Source of the DNA: CAVOOW01 sp963697675
GTDB taxonomy: Bacteria; Actinomycetota; Actinomycetes; JACCUZ01
Length of the DNA: 64,000 nucleotides
Direction: 5' to 3'
NCBI GenBank assembly: GCA_963697675.1
Contig: CAVOOW010000002.1
Location: 209,446-273,445, forward strand
The position numbers and the translations under genes are program-made. The notes under the pieces are model-generated. The model made no database searches. It saw only the letters and a list, made by a program, of their open reading frames with translations, and was not told where the DNA came from. Of this stretch, positions 47,309 through 56,043 are shown in pieces. Every line of letters begins with the position of its first letter. Within the stretch, counting starts at the first letter, position 1.

Positions 47309-49297
47309 TCATAAAGAAACGGCGATCAGCTCTTCAACTATCGGACCGCCACCGACCGGGAATGCGATGTATTGCTTGCCGCCGGCCATGTAGGTGATTG
47401 GTGCACCGGTCGCGTTAGAGGGCAGCGCAATCTCCGCCAGCATCTCGCCGCTCGACTTGTCGTAGACCCACAGATGCGGGTCGAGATTGTGGAGCTCCAT
47501 GATCGGCATATTGAGTCCCGGCACGAAGTGCGGTGGGTCATAGTATCCCATTTGCACGACGATCATGACCGTCTTTGTGATCAGCGCCCAGCTTCGAAAC
47601 GGCAATCCCAATCGTTCATGGATGCCGAGTTTCCGAATCGCATCCATCGCCTCGCTGCGCCCGACCGGAATGCGCCAGCGGTGCTCACCGCGTGTTCATG
47701 TCGATGGCCACGATGCTGCCGAACGGCGGCTTGAGCAGCGGCAGCCCGCGCGGCCCCGGCAAATATTGACCTCCGCCGATGAAATCGTACGAAGACTCCC
47801 ACGGCTCCGGCTTGCGAACAGTGGCAAGGGACGGCAGCCGCTGGGTCCCGACATATAGCATGCCGGTTTCCGGATCGATCGCGGCACCGGCCCAGTTGGC
47901 ACCACCGGCCTTGCCGGGCACCTGGATCGTGCCGCGCAACGACGGCGGCGTAAACAGCCCGCCGCGATCGAATGAAGCGGCGATGTCGATCGCTTCCTTG
48001 TGAATCTCCGGCGTCAGATCGATCAAGTCCTCATCGCGCGCACCCTGAATGTCGATCGGCGCAGGTTTCGTCGGAAACGGTTGTGTTTTCGACGCACGCT
48101 CGCCGGGAACGCTCGAAGCCGGCACCGGCTGTTCCTCGATCGGCCAGACCGGCTGGCCGGTGACGCGATCGAACACATAGACAAAGGCCTGCTTGGTCAC
48201 CTGCGCGACCGCCTTGATCGGCTTTCCGTCGACGGTGATGTCGATCAGGTTTGGCGCGGCCGGCGGGTCATAATCCCACAGCCCGTGATGAACGAGTTGG
48301 TAGTGCCAGACCTTCTTGCCGGTCGCCGCTTCGAGACAGACCAGACTGTCGCCATAGAGGCCGTCGCCAAGACGATGGCCGCCATAATAGTCGTTGGTCG
48401 GCGTGCTGACCGGCAGATAGACGTAGCCGAGTTCCTCGTCGGCGCTCATCGGCGCCCAGACATTGGCAGCGCCGGCTTCCTTCCAGGATTCCTTCTCCCA
48501 GGTCTCGACACCGGGCTCGCCTTCTTGCGCAACGGTGTGGAAGGTCCAGAGCAGACGCCCGGTAACGACATCGAAGCCACGCACGTCGCCGGGCGGCGGC
48601 GGCCGCTTTCCCCACCAGTCAAAGACAGATGAGCCGACAACGATGACGCCGCGGACGATCACCGGCGGCGAGGTCATGGTGTAGTAGTCGCGGTCGACCG
48701 GCCGACGCAGGCCTTGCGGCAAGATCGATCCGACCATCTTTACCAAACGTCGGCACCGGCTTTCCGGTCTTGGCATCCAGCGCGATCATCTGCGCGAATG
48801 CCGTGAGGATCACTACACGTTCGTCGTCGCCGCTGCGCCAATAGGCGACGCCGCGATGTAGCCATCCAAGGTTGGCGGGAATGCCGAGACCGTTTTCGTA
48901 GATTTTGGGATCGAAGACCCATTTGGTTTCGCCGGTGGCGGCGTCGATGGCGGCGACCTGCGACAGCGAGGTACTGGTGTAGAGCGTGCCGCCGATCATC
49001 AGTGGCGTGGATTCATTGGCAAAGCTGGGACCGACCGTCGGATTGGCGTCCTTGATCGCCTGATCTGGCGACTTCCAGCGCCAGGCGACGTGCAAGTCCT
49101 TGGCGTTGCTGCGATCGATCTGCGTCAGCGGCGAATAGCGAGCCGCCGCATAGGTCCCGGCATAAGCCGGCCATTCGCCCTCCGCCAGCGCCGCGCTGGA
49201 TTCTGCCTCGAGCGCCGGGAATGGCCTGTGCGTTCGCCGCATACGGCGCGCCCAGAAGCGCCAGAACGACGCTGATCGTCATCGCGCGAGTGAGCAT
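47309..49297 (-). CDS. PQQ-dependent (quinoprotein) dehydrogenase, three one-base frame breaks
   Basis: The start MLTRAMTISVVLALLGAPYA (signal peptide, ATG at 49297 after GGAGG) joins PALEAESSAALAEGEWPAYA at about 49216; GRIDLA joins QGLRRPVDRDYYTMTSPPVI at about 48718; AIDMNT joins GEHRWRIPVGRSEAMDAIRK at about 47692. Each join removes one extra base. The joined product of about 660 aa is an eight-bladed PQQ propeller with ARYSPLTQIDRSNAK, WTFHTVAQEGE and STPTNDYYGG. It would be a periplasmic glucose- or alcohol-type dehydrogenase feeding ubiquinone or a cytochrome. No PQQ biosynthesis genes are present. Confidence 0.85.
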
Positions 49298-49395
49298 CCG
49301 TCCTCCCTAGATTATCTCTCCCGACGGTTACGCCTTCTTTTCAGAAGAGGATACCGCGGTCCGCAAAGGATTTGGAAGATGCAATCGTTCGTGGC

Positions 49396-49608
49396 TCACT
49401 TACTTTCCGGTTTGGGTGCGCGCTCCCCTATCATCGTCGCGAACGCTTGTTCAAGTGCGTCCAGTCTGTGTGCTTCGGCCGGGACAAGCGTCAACCCCAG
49501 CGGCCCGGCGGCGTCTCGCGTCGACTTCAGATGCTCCAGATTGGGCGCAAAGTCCGGCGCTGCGCGACGATTGGGGGCAAAACCGCGCAGATCAGCCAAG
49601 GCAGACAT
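49396..49608 (-). pseudogene. Remnant of an ABC transporter substrate-binding protein
   Basis: The reading NLEHLKSTRDAAGPLGLTLV followed by VPAEAHRLDALEQAFATMIG resembles an internal segment of the YtpQ-like (PF04392) substrate-binding proteins that are abundant in Bradyrhizobium. Neither the N- nor the C-terminal part of the family is present nearby, so this is a decayed fragment. It lies in a 610-bp region (49298-49907) that otherwise has only the terminator at 49814. Confidence 0.35.
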
Positions 49609-49813
49609 AGGTTTGGCCGCGCGGACGGCAAGGGGCTAGGTCAGCATCCCTCACTTGATCTTCCTTGAGCCGCGCCCAGTTTTAAGAAAGGTTAGGTTTG
49701 ATCGATAGGTTCTCGCACCGGCTAGCACCAACAAGAGACATAAGAGACCCATAGCGGCCACTGTCTAAGGCTAGAGCAAAGTCGAGCGCATCAACCCCAA
49801 CTGTAAACGAAAG

Positions 49814-49839
49814 GACCGCCGGTCTCCGGCGGTCTTTTT
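49814..49839 (+). terminator. Rho-independent terminator
   Basis: GACCGCCGG-TCT-CCGGCGGTC forms a perfect 9-bp stem, followed by TTTTT. No protein gene precedes it closely on this strand, so it may end a small RNA transcribed from about 49,690-49,810 (inference). Confidence 0.8.
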
Positions 49840-49907
49840 GTTTGGGTGAGCCGGGGCGATCAAGGTCCTCGTGATATGCTTAAGCCAAAGCAAGGAGGGC
49901 TGGCATC

Positions 49908-50090
49908 ATGCCCACCGGATTATTTAAAACACCAGATCAGTCGGCTCAGGTTGAATACGACGGCGTTTCCATCCCGATACCTAGGTCGACATACGAGAAG
50001 AACGGCTACAAGCCCGATTTCGACAAACTGCCCCTCGAAGACGAATATAAGGCGGCCCAGGAGAAGTTGCGTAATGCCCCGAGGCCCTAA
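49908..50090 (+). CDS. Small conserved hypothetical protein
   Basis: 60 aa, with a strong AAGGAGGG ribosome binding site ten bases before the ATG. It reads MPTGLFKTPDQSAQVEYDGV and later IPRSTYEKNGYKPDFDKLPL: soluble, acidic, with no membrane segment. It looks like an orphan small protein of the Bradyrhizobium type. No function is known. Confidence 0.65.
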   Translation: MPTGLFKTPDQSAQVEYDGVSIPIPRSTYEKNGYKPDFDKLPLEDEYKAAQEKLRNAPRP

Positions 50091-50146
50091 AGGCAATTCA
50101 CCCCCTCGGGCTGACTGCTATCTGCAGGATCACCCCTGAAAAACAA

Positions 50147-50380
50147 TTATCGAAGGTGCTGCGCTTTGGCGATGTGTTGACCAATTTCGTTCGCCTGATT
50201 GGCTTCGCCGGCATCAGTCAACAAATGCTGAAGCTGGGTAGCACCAGTCAAATCCAAGCCGACCAGCGGATTTCCCGTTGATCGAAACCACAGTCGCGGC
50301 ACACCCAATTCATCTTTGCGGGCTTCGATTTCGCATTCGGTGGGTGGTATTCCGAACATGCTGAAGAACTCTGATTTCAT
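50147..50380 (-). CDS. Small hypothetical protein
   Basis: 77 aa, preceded by GGAGGCTGAG directly before the ATG. It reads MKSEFFSMFGIPPTECEIEA and LGVPRLWFRSTGNPLVGLDL, then a helical C-terminus (LLTDAGEANQANEIGQHIAK). Soluble, with no recognised domain. It is convergent with the 60-aa gene. Confidence 0.6.
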   Translation of the reverse strand: MKSEFFSMFGIPPTECEIEARKDELGVPRLWFRSTGNPLVGLDLTGATQLQHLLTDAGEANQANEIGQHIAKAQHLR

Positions 50381-50513
50381 CTCAGCCTCCGGTGCCCTAT
50401 CAAATAATGTGGGAACGAAAATGCGACTTTAAAGGCAAAGAAACCGAAAGCGGCCCCGACCGGGGATAGAGGAATTACCGAGGCCGCCCGGCCCCGCTAC
50501 AGAGTTCCGATTT

Positions 50514-50666
50514 CTAACCGTCCTTCGACTTGGCAACCTCTCTCGCCAGTCGTTCAGCCTTCAGCCGTTCTAGGTTTTTGCGCAGCGCTTTTTGCTCCTG
50601 CTCGTATTCGTTCAGGGGCCTATCCGATGGACGGAACTTGCTTGCTTCATTTTCACGTTTGCTCAT
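50514..50666 (-). CDS. Small charged hypothetical protein
   Basis: 50 aa from the ATG at 50666 (MSKRENEASKFRPSDRPLNE), preceded by AAGGG nine bases upstream. The C-terminal half is a single charged helix (YEQEQKALRKNLERLKAERL), likely a short coiled coil. No function recognised. A longer frame to 50714 lacks a start signal. Confidence 0.6.
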   Translation of the reverse strand: MSKRENEASKFRPSDRPLNEYEQEQKALRKNLERLKAERLAREVAKSKDG

Positions 50667-50833
50667 GACGTGACCCTTTTGATGGATGGATCCCCACGAC
50701 TGAATACCGCGCATCGTACTGGCTCAGACTAACATACTTGAAGGGGCCGATGTCAGTTCTGGCGGCGAACTAATGTCTCAGTTGGGTCAAAAGGCGACCT
50801 TCGGGTGGAGTGCGCCCCTAATGGTGGACAGTT

Positions 50834-51631
50834 TTAGGCGGCGGTTTTGACAGTTCGCTGGGCGTGGCGATCCTCGTATTGCGCGGGGCTGAGATAGCCG
50901 AGCGCGGAGTGGAGTTTGCGGGTATTGTAGACCTCATCAATGAAGCGTGGAAGGTCAGCCGTAACGTCCTCGAAAGTCTCGTAGGCCATCAGATACACGG
51001 CTTCAACCTTGAGAGTCTTCATGAAGCTTTCGGCTTTGGCGTTATCGTATGGATTGCCGCGGCGGCTCATCGAACCTACGAATCCGTGCTCTCGTAAGAC
51101 AGCGCGATAGGTTTCTGAAGCGTATTGCGACCCACGGTCGGAATGATGCACGCAGCCCCGCGGGGGATTGCGGGCGCTGATGGCGGCCTTGAGCGCAGCA
51201 GCTGCCAGCCGCGCATCGATCGAGCGGCTGATGGCATAACCTACGACCCGACGGGACCACGCATCGAGGGTGACAGCCACGTACACGAAGCTGGTCGTGA
51301 TGGCGACATAGGTGATGTCAGCCACCCAAAGCTGGTTCGGACCATCCAATGTCATGATCGTCGCAAGATTGGGGCAGATCGGATCGTTGTGATCGCTGTC
51401 TGTCGTCGCGATGAAACGCCTGCGCGGCTGCGGATTGAGCGCATGCTCGCGCATCAGCCGGCGGACCTTCTTGGCGTTCACCACAAGGCCACGATGACGA
51501 AGCTCAGCGTCAACACGCCGATAGCCATAAGTTTCGAACTCGTCGCAAATCGACTTCATCTGCGCAACGACGGTCGCATCGTCCGCGCCTGTGTCGGGCC
51601 TATCGTAAAAAGTCGAGCGCGCAATTCCCAT
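50834..51631 (-). CDS. IS3-family transposase OrfB (DDE integrase domain)
   Basis: 265 aa from the ATG overlapping the OrfA stop. It has an HTH_21-type start (YGYRRVDAELRHRGLVVNAK) and the rve catalytic core with Asp in LWVADITYVAI, the second Asp in VHHSDRGSQYAS and the Glu in YDNAKAESFMKTLK. The final TRKLHSALGYLSPAQYE is typical of the family. The active form is probably an OrfAB fusion made by -1 slippage in OrfA. Confidence 0.93.
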   Translation of the reverse strand: MGIARSTFYDRPDTGADDATVVAQMKSICDEFETYGYRRVDAELRHRGLVVNAKKVRRLMREHALNPQPRRRFIATTDSDHNDPICPNLATIMTLDGPNQLWVADITYVAITTSFVYVAVTLDAWSRRVVGYAISRSIDARLAAAALKAAISARNPPRGCVHHSDRGSQYASETYRAVLREHGFVGSMSRRGNPYDNAKAESFMKTLKVEAVYLMAYETFEDVTADLPRFIDEVYNTRKLHSALGYLSPAQYEDRHAQRTVKTAA

Positions 51632-51993
51632 TAGCCGGCATCCTTCTGCGATGGAGACGCCGTCGGGCCGGCAATGACGGATGTAGTCGCGCTTCGCGGA
51701 CGTGGTGCGTTTTTCAGCGCCCCCTTTAAAAATTCGATTTCCAGAGCCTGGCGGCCAACCATGCGCTCCAACGCCACGATCTTGGTTTCGTATTCATGCA
51801 GGAGGTCAGCAGCCTGGGCATCCGCGTCCAAGCCGCCGGCTTCATACTTCTCAACCCAAACGCGGATCAGCTGGCGCGAGAGATCGTGCCGCTTGGCGAG
51901 CCCATAAAGGGTCTCCCCAGCAATGTACTCCTGCACCACCTGCCGCTTAAACTCGATGCTGTGCGAACGCTGCTGTCTGGCCATGGCTTTCAT
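51631..51993 (-). CDS. IS3-family OrfA (helix-turn-helix protein)
   Basis: 120 aa, starting MKAMARQQRSHSIEFKRQVV (ATG at 51993; 51984 also possible). The HTH LYGLAKRHDLSRQLIRVW binds the element ends, and a leucine-zipper-like helix (YETKIVALERMVGRQALEIE) follows for multimerisation. Near the end, GAAAAAC is a plausible -1 slippery site. The -1 frame from there continues without a stop (YIRHCRPDGVSIAEGCRLMG) into OrfB. Confidence 0.9.
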   Translation of the reverse strand: MKAMARQQRSHSIEFKRQVVQEYIAGETLYGLAKRHDLSRQLIRVWVEKYEAGGLDADAQAADLLHEYETKIVALERMVGRQALEIEFLKGALKNAPRPRSATTSVIAGPTASPSQKDAG

Positions 51994-52061
51994 CTTTCGA
52001 AAGCCCAGAACACCTGTCAAATCACTAACTTCAACCTGTCCGGCTCCAGGGGCGCACTCCA

Positions 52062-53311
52062 GGGCGCAGCTGATTTAGGTCTGTTCAACCCCCAACAGAT
52101 GGTGTAATCGGCCGGCCCAGCTTGTGGATAGCTGAAGATTTTGGGTGCTGCGCTTCAGGCTGATGGTGAAAACGAGGTCCTTGGTGACGGCCTCAAGCAT
52201 CAGAAGGAGAAGCGCAGCATGGACCATTTTGGTGGATTGGACGTATCGGTCAAGGAGACCAGCATCTGCATTGTGGATGACACGGGCAGGATCGTGAAGG
52301 AAGTGAAGGTAGCGAGCGAACCTGCAGCCCTGCTGAAGGTTCTGGGGAACCCCACCTACCGCTTCAAGCGGATCGGACTGGAAGCCGGGCCGCTGTCGCA
52401 ATGGCTGTTCAGCGCTCTCGCCGAGGCCGAGTTACCGGTGATCTGTGTCGAGACGCGGCACATGCAGGCGGTGCTGAAGGCGCAGATCAACAAGACCGAC
52501 CGCAATGACGCGCGCGGCATCGCTCAGATGATCCGGGTGGGACTGTACCGTCCGGTGCATGTGAAGACGCTCCGCAGTCAGAAACTGCGAATGCTGCTGA
52601 CCCATCGCAAGCTTCTGCAGTCGAAGGCCATCGCCATCGAGAACGATCTGCGAGGTACTTTGCGCAACTTCGGCCTCAAGGTCGGAATGGTTGGCAAGGT
52701 GAGGTTCGAGGCCCGCATTCAGGAGCTTGTCGAGAATATCCCCGACTTGGCGGTGCTGGTGGAGCCGCTGCTCATCGTCCGGCGGGTGCTCCGTGAACAG
52801 ATCGTCATCCTGCACCGTCGCTTGCTGGCTATCGTCCGGGAGGATGAGGTTTGCCGGCGCCTAATGACGACCCCCGGTGTCGGCCCCGTGGTGGCGCTGA
52901 CCTATCGCGCTACTGTCGATGTGCCTGCCCGGTTCCGGAAATCCAAGTCAGTCGGGGCGGTGTTTGGGCTGACGTGCTCCAGGTATCAATCAGGCGAGAT
53001 CGATTGGAGCGGCAAAATATCGCGCTGTGGCGATGAGATGATGCGGACGATGCTCTACGAAGCTGCTCAGAGCATGATGCATTCAAAAAAATGGTCCTGG
53101 CTCAAGGCGTGGGCCATGCAGATCGCCAGGCGCCGCGGGATGAAAAAGGCGATCGTGGCCTTGGCACGCCGGCTCGCCGTGATCATGCATCGCATATGGG
53201 TTGACGGCACCGAGTTCTGCTGGACCAGAGAACAAGCCACGGCAGCAGCATGAACCCGATAGGAGAAAACTAGAGCTCCACCGAGCGGTGGAAAGATGTC
53301 CCTTGCGGGAC
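52062..53311 (+). mobile_element. IS110-family insertion sequence, ends not determined
   Basis: The transposase (52219-53253) defines the element. About 155 bp of non-coding DNA separates it from the IS3 end. Downstream are two strong hairpins, CCACCG-AG-CGGTGG (53278-53291) and GTCCC-TTGC-GGGAC (53298-53311). IS110 elements have no ordinary terminal inverted repeats and carry a structured bridge RNA in a non-coding flank, so exact ends need comparison with other copies. The coordinates given are a minimum estimate. Confidence 0.45.
52219..53253 (+). CDS. IS110-family transposase
   Basis: 344 aa, with AAGGAGA before the ATG. The N-terminal RuvC-like DEDD domain begins DHFGGLDVSVKETSICIVDD and continues RIGLEAGPLSQWL and INKTDRNDARGIAQMI. 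The C-terminal transposase_20 part has LMTTPGVGPVVALTYRATVD, FGLTCSRYQSGEIDWSG and the catalytic-serine region around GDEMMRTMLYEAAQSMM. Enzymes of this family recombine DNA guided by a bridge RNA encoded in the element. The frame is intact. Confidence 0.93.
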   Translation: MDHFGGLDVSVKETSICIVDDTGRIVKEVKVASEPAALLKVLGNPTYRFKRIGLEAGPLSQWLFSALAEAELPVICVETRHMQAVLKAQINKTDRNDARGIAQMIRVGLYRPVHVKTLRSQKLRMLLTHRKLLQSKAIAIENDLRGTLRNFGLKVGMVGKVRFEARIQELVENIPDLAVLVEPLLIVRRVLREQIVILHRRLLAIVREDEVCRRLMTTPGVGPVVALTYRATVDVPARFRKSKSVGAVFGLTCSRYQSGEIDWSGKISRCGDEMMRTMLYEAAQSMMHSKKWSWLKAWAMQIARRRGMKKAIVALARRLAVIMHRIWVDGTEFCWTREQATAAA

Positions 53312-53576
53312 GATGGATGAGGTGAGTTCGTATGTCCGCTTGGACCCGCCGTTCTTCAACGGCAAGGCCGACTAACAGATTGTTCCGCCTCGTCCTCGAA
53401 TCCCATGATGGAAAGGCCCCGGTGCCGATTCCGAAGAGAAGCACGAGCCCGCGAGCGACATCGACATCGCATTGATGGATAGTCTGAAAGTGCTTGACCC
53501 CGAAGGGCCGATTAGAGAAGCGGACATCGGAAGACTGCCGCAGCATGTCCGCAAAGCCATGGCAACCCCGACGGGC

Positions 53577-53723
53577 TTAGCGACACGACAGCCCGGCCTC
53601 GAGTTCGGTCCAAAAGCCGCAATGCGTCGGAGTGTTTGCATGCGCGCCATGATGTGTCGCGTGTAGCAGAAGCGCAACCGTAATCGCCGCCAACGCAACA
53701 GAAGCAACAAAGATACGCAGCAT
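53577..53723 (-). CDS. Small membrane or secreted peptide
   Basis: 48 aa from the ATG at 53723 (MLRIFVASVALAAITVALLL), with AGGG upstream. One N-terminal hydrophobic segment is followed by a His-rich stretch (HATHHGAHANTPTHC) and a second Cys at the end (GLSCR). The His/Cys content suggests metal binding (inference). A strong hairpin lies upstream at 53757. Unrecognised family. Confidence 0.5.
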   Translation of the reverse strand: MLRIFVASVALAAITVALLLHATHHGAHANTPTHCGFWTELEAGLSCR

Positions 53724-53756
53724 GCACAATTCCCTGTAAGAGGTTTCAAAGACGAG

Positions 53757-53788
53757 GAAGCCCCCGGAGAGGCATCTCCGGGGGCTTC
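53757..53788. terminator. 14-bp perfect hairpin
   Basis: GAAGCCCCCGGAGA (53757-53770), a 4-base loop, then the exact complement (53775-53788). It is GC-rich and terminator-like but has only a short T stretch. It could end transcription from either side, or structure the 5' region of the minus-strand peptide at 53577-53723. Confidence 0.55.
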
Positions 53789-53880
53789 TTGGATCGCCAA
53801 TTGGGTACATCCGCCAATTCAACGATCCTGCTCTTCGCGATCTCGCCATCGGATCATGTGCAGTATGTGGCAGCGGCGCG

Positions 53881-54159
53881 TCACGGGCGTGATCTTATTC
53901 CGCCTGAAAGCTGCGGCAGACAGCTCGCGTTGTGCCAATCGGCCCGCCGCCGATGCTCGGCCGCCAGCGCCTCGTCGATCTCGGGGCCGTTCAATGTACG
54001 CTGATCCGCAGGATCGGTAGACGGCGCGATCACGACATCGCCATAGGGCAACAAATCACGCGCAGCGACGTCGCAGTGCGCGATGCATGTCTCGACTGAT
54101 TCGTCAGATGAGCGGATGAGGCGCGCCAGCTCGCGCGGTGAGCCCGCGCCTCCGGTCAA
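53881..54159 (-). CDS. Uncertain hypothetical protein
   Basis: 92 aa. The reading ELARLIRSSDESVETCIAHC, DVAARDLLPYGDVVIAPSTD and GPEIDEALAAEHRRRADWHN is amphipathic and codon-balanced, but no domain is recognised and the start lacks a good ribosome binding site. The same strand upstream has MTDKAPVCCINGAVHRERPC in another frame, which might be its true N-terminus after a frame error. Low certainty. Confidence 0.3.
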   Translation of the reverse strand: MTGGAGSPRELARLIRSSDESVETCIAHCDVAARDLLPYGDVVIAPSTDPADQRTLNGPEIDEALAAEHRRRADWHNASCLPQLSGGIRSRP

Positions 54160-54486
54160 TGATCTTCGAGCTAATGGCCGGTCGCGCCGCGGAGCATGGA
54201 CGTTCGCGATGCACTGCGCCGTTGATGCAACAGACGGGAGCTTTGTCAGTCATCGTAGCCGCTCCTCAGCGCATTCTTGAGCCGATTGGTGAGCGAGCCA
54301 GCCGCAGGGCTTCGCCATCCCGATGTTGATCGCCACAGAACCTGCTCTGCCAACTTGATTACGCGCGCGGCCGCGATCCGCAACACTACGTGGGGGCATG
54401 AATATTGAAACAGACGCGGTGCGATTAGTAGATTGGTAACCTGAAGAGGATGATAATTTCTTCATTCAAATGCTGGAGATCTGTAC
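54160..54486. other. Intergenic region, no supportable gene
   Basis: 327 bp. Only short frames without start signals occur, apart from the possible N-terminal piece of the preceding uncertain gene. The last 100 bases are AT-rich and probably carry the promoter of the coiled-coil gene at 54487. Confidence 0.4.
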
Positions 54487-55119
54487 ATGCGTAAATCAGC
54501 AATGACGCCGGATGCCTTGCCGCATCGCGGCACGGCCGCCCCTTTCCGTGTCGGCATCGGTCTGGCGCTCGCAGCGAGCGCCTGCGTGATGTTGTGGGGC
54601 GTTAGCACCCACGGCGTCTCTGCGAGCGAGTTTGGCCCCGACGCCGCCCGAGAAACTCCCATGACGCTCGAGGACCGCGTCGCTGCCCTGGCGGCAGAGC
54701 TCGCCCAGGTCAAGGCGGAGAACGCCAAGCTGCGCGAGAGCCAGAGCGACACCTCCGGGGAACTTTCCCATATCCGGGCGAGCCTCGCCAATGCCGAGAT
54801 CGGCCTTGCGGCGCTGCGCACCACCACCGACGAGAACGAGGCGCACCGGCGCGATACGGCTGCCCAGGTCGCGTCGAATTACGCCCAGCTGAAGGACGAG
54901 ACGCTCCACCTCCGCATGGCGCAGGACGACACCGCAACCGAGATCGGCCCGCTGCGCGCCGGCGTGGCGAACAGCGAGATCGGCGTCAACTCGCTCCGCG
55001 CGACCACGGGCGAAATCCGCCAGCAGATCGAGCGCATCGAGGCTGCCAGGGACGCGACCGGCTCGATCGCCAAGAGCCACAAGCATCAGGGCCGCAAGAG
55101 GTGGGTGGCGCAGCGCTGA
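54487..55119 (+). CDS. Single-pass membrane coiled-coil protein (A)
   Basis: 210 aa. GGAG precedes the ATG by about eight bases. A short cytoplasmic N-terminus is followed by one membrane segment or uncleaved signal (VGIGLALAASACVMLWGV), then a long heptad region from LEDRVAALAAELAQVKAENA through IRASLANAEIGLAALRTTTD to IRQQIERIEAARD, and a basic C-terminus (SHKHQGRKRW). The central part contains two similar segments, SLANAEIGLAALRTTT and GVANSEIGVNSLRATT, an internal duplication of about 60 residues. Function unknown; it is one of three similar proteins within 3.2 kb. Confidence 0.75.
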   Translation: MRKSAMTPDALPHRGTAAPFRVGIGLALAASACVMLWGVSTHGVSASEFGPDAARETPMTLEDRVAALAAELAQVKAENAKLRESQSDTSGELSHIRASLANAEIGLAALRTTTDENEAHRRDTAAQVASNYAQLKDETLHLRMAQDDTATEIGPLRAGVANSEIGVNSLRATTGEIRQQIERIEAARDATGSIAKSHKHQGRKRWVAQR

Positions 55120-55591
55120 GGCGCAGGTACTACCCTCCTCTGGAGAGTGGCCTGGAGGGCAAGGCCGGCTCGCGACGCGAGCCGGAGGTGAGCGCCACGG
55201 ATCGCGCCAAAACATCGGATCCTCTTCACTCCGCCGAAAACAACGGCCAGCATGGGACCATTGTTTCCTTCTGGCCGGCACAGCGCCGCCCGCGATGAGG
55301 GCGACCTCGTCCCCAGCCACCATTACGCCCTTAGCGGAGTAACTTTTTCGCAGATGACTTGAGACATGGCGACCGGGCCCGATGATGTCCGCTTCCGGCG
55401 GAAGACCGGAAGTAGTCGGTCGACGACCAAAATGATGCGATTGACCCGTCTCAGACTTTGGCCGCAGGAAGAGCCAACCGTGACGTCGACCGACGGGCGA
55501 CACTTGGCGGCCTTTTTTCTGCCCTGACAGGAACAAACGGTTCAACAAACTTTAGGCAACAGCGCGACGATAATCAGGGAGAGCGACGTCA
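55120..55591. other. Intergenic region with remnants
   Basis: 472 bp. No gene is supported. GATGTCCGCTT at 55384 resembles remnants at 47180 and 53331. Frames here lack start signals. Confidence 0.4.
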
Positions 55592-55812
55592 ATGTTGCCC
55601 GATCAAAGCGCTGTCACTATTCCGAAGAACTCTCGCTTCTCGGACAGATCCTAGATCAGGCGGTGCAGTCATTGCCGCTGAGTATGCGGACGCCTCAAAA
55701 TCGCGCGGCGATCGCAAAAAACATCTTGGCCTGTGCAGCCACTGGTGAGCGAGACCCAATCGAACTTAGGCTGGCGGCGTTGATTAATTTGAAGGTCACT
55801 GTCGCGGCGTGA
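55592..55812 (+). CDS. Small conserved hypothetical protein (one-base frame break)
   Basis: ATG at 55592 follows GGGAGA. The start MLPDQSAVTIP joins EELSLLGQILDQAVQSLPLS in another frame through one missing base near 55619-55624, then MRTPQNRAAIAKNILACAAT and GERDPIELRLAALINLKVTV. Joined length is about 73 aa, all helical and soluble. The coherent reading on both sides of the break and the natural stop make it a real gene. I do not know its function. Confidence 0.55.
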
Positions 55813-56043
55813 CCGGACGCCGATCAAGCAGTCACTGTGACCTTCTTCCCGTAGCCGAAACGCACGGTTGCGCAACGAGCCGGCCTAACGGTTGACGCTT
55901 CACCGACCTCAAACAAGTCGATTCTCTCATCGTGCGACGATCTCACAAACGCCCTAGGGCTGCTGCGCTCCTGCCTCCCTTCCGCCAAACCAGGATCGCC
56001 TCTTCCCTCAAATAATTCGGAAGAAACGTCGGTGGAGGTACCA

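Larger units (their letters stand above)
50806..52061 (-). mobile_element. IS3-family insertion sequence
   Basis: 1256 bp. It is bounded by imperfect terminal inverted repeats that begin with the same 14 bases (TGGAGTGCGCCCCT) and share GGACAG further in. The ends are TG...CA, as usual for IS3. A 3-bp direct repeat GGG (50803-50805 and 52062-52064) is the likely target duplication. It encodes OrfA and OrfB with a probable -1 frameshift between them. Both reading frames are intact, so it may be active. Confidence 0.85.
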
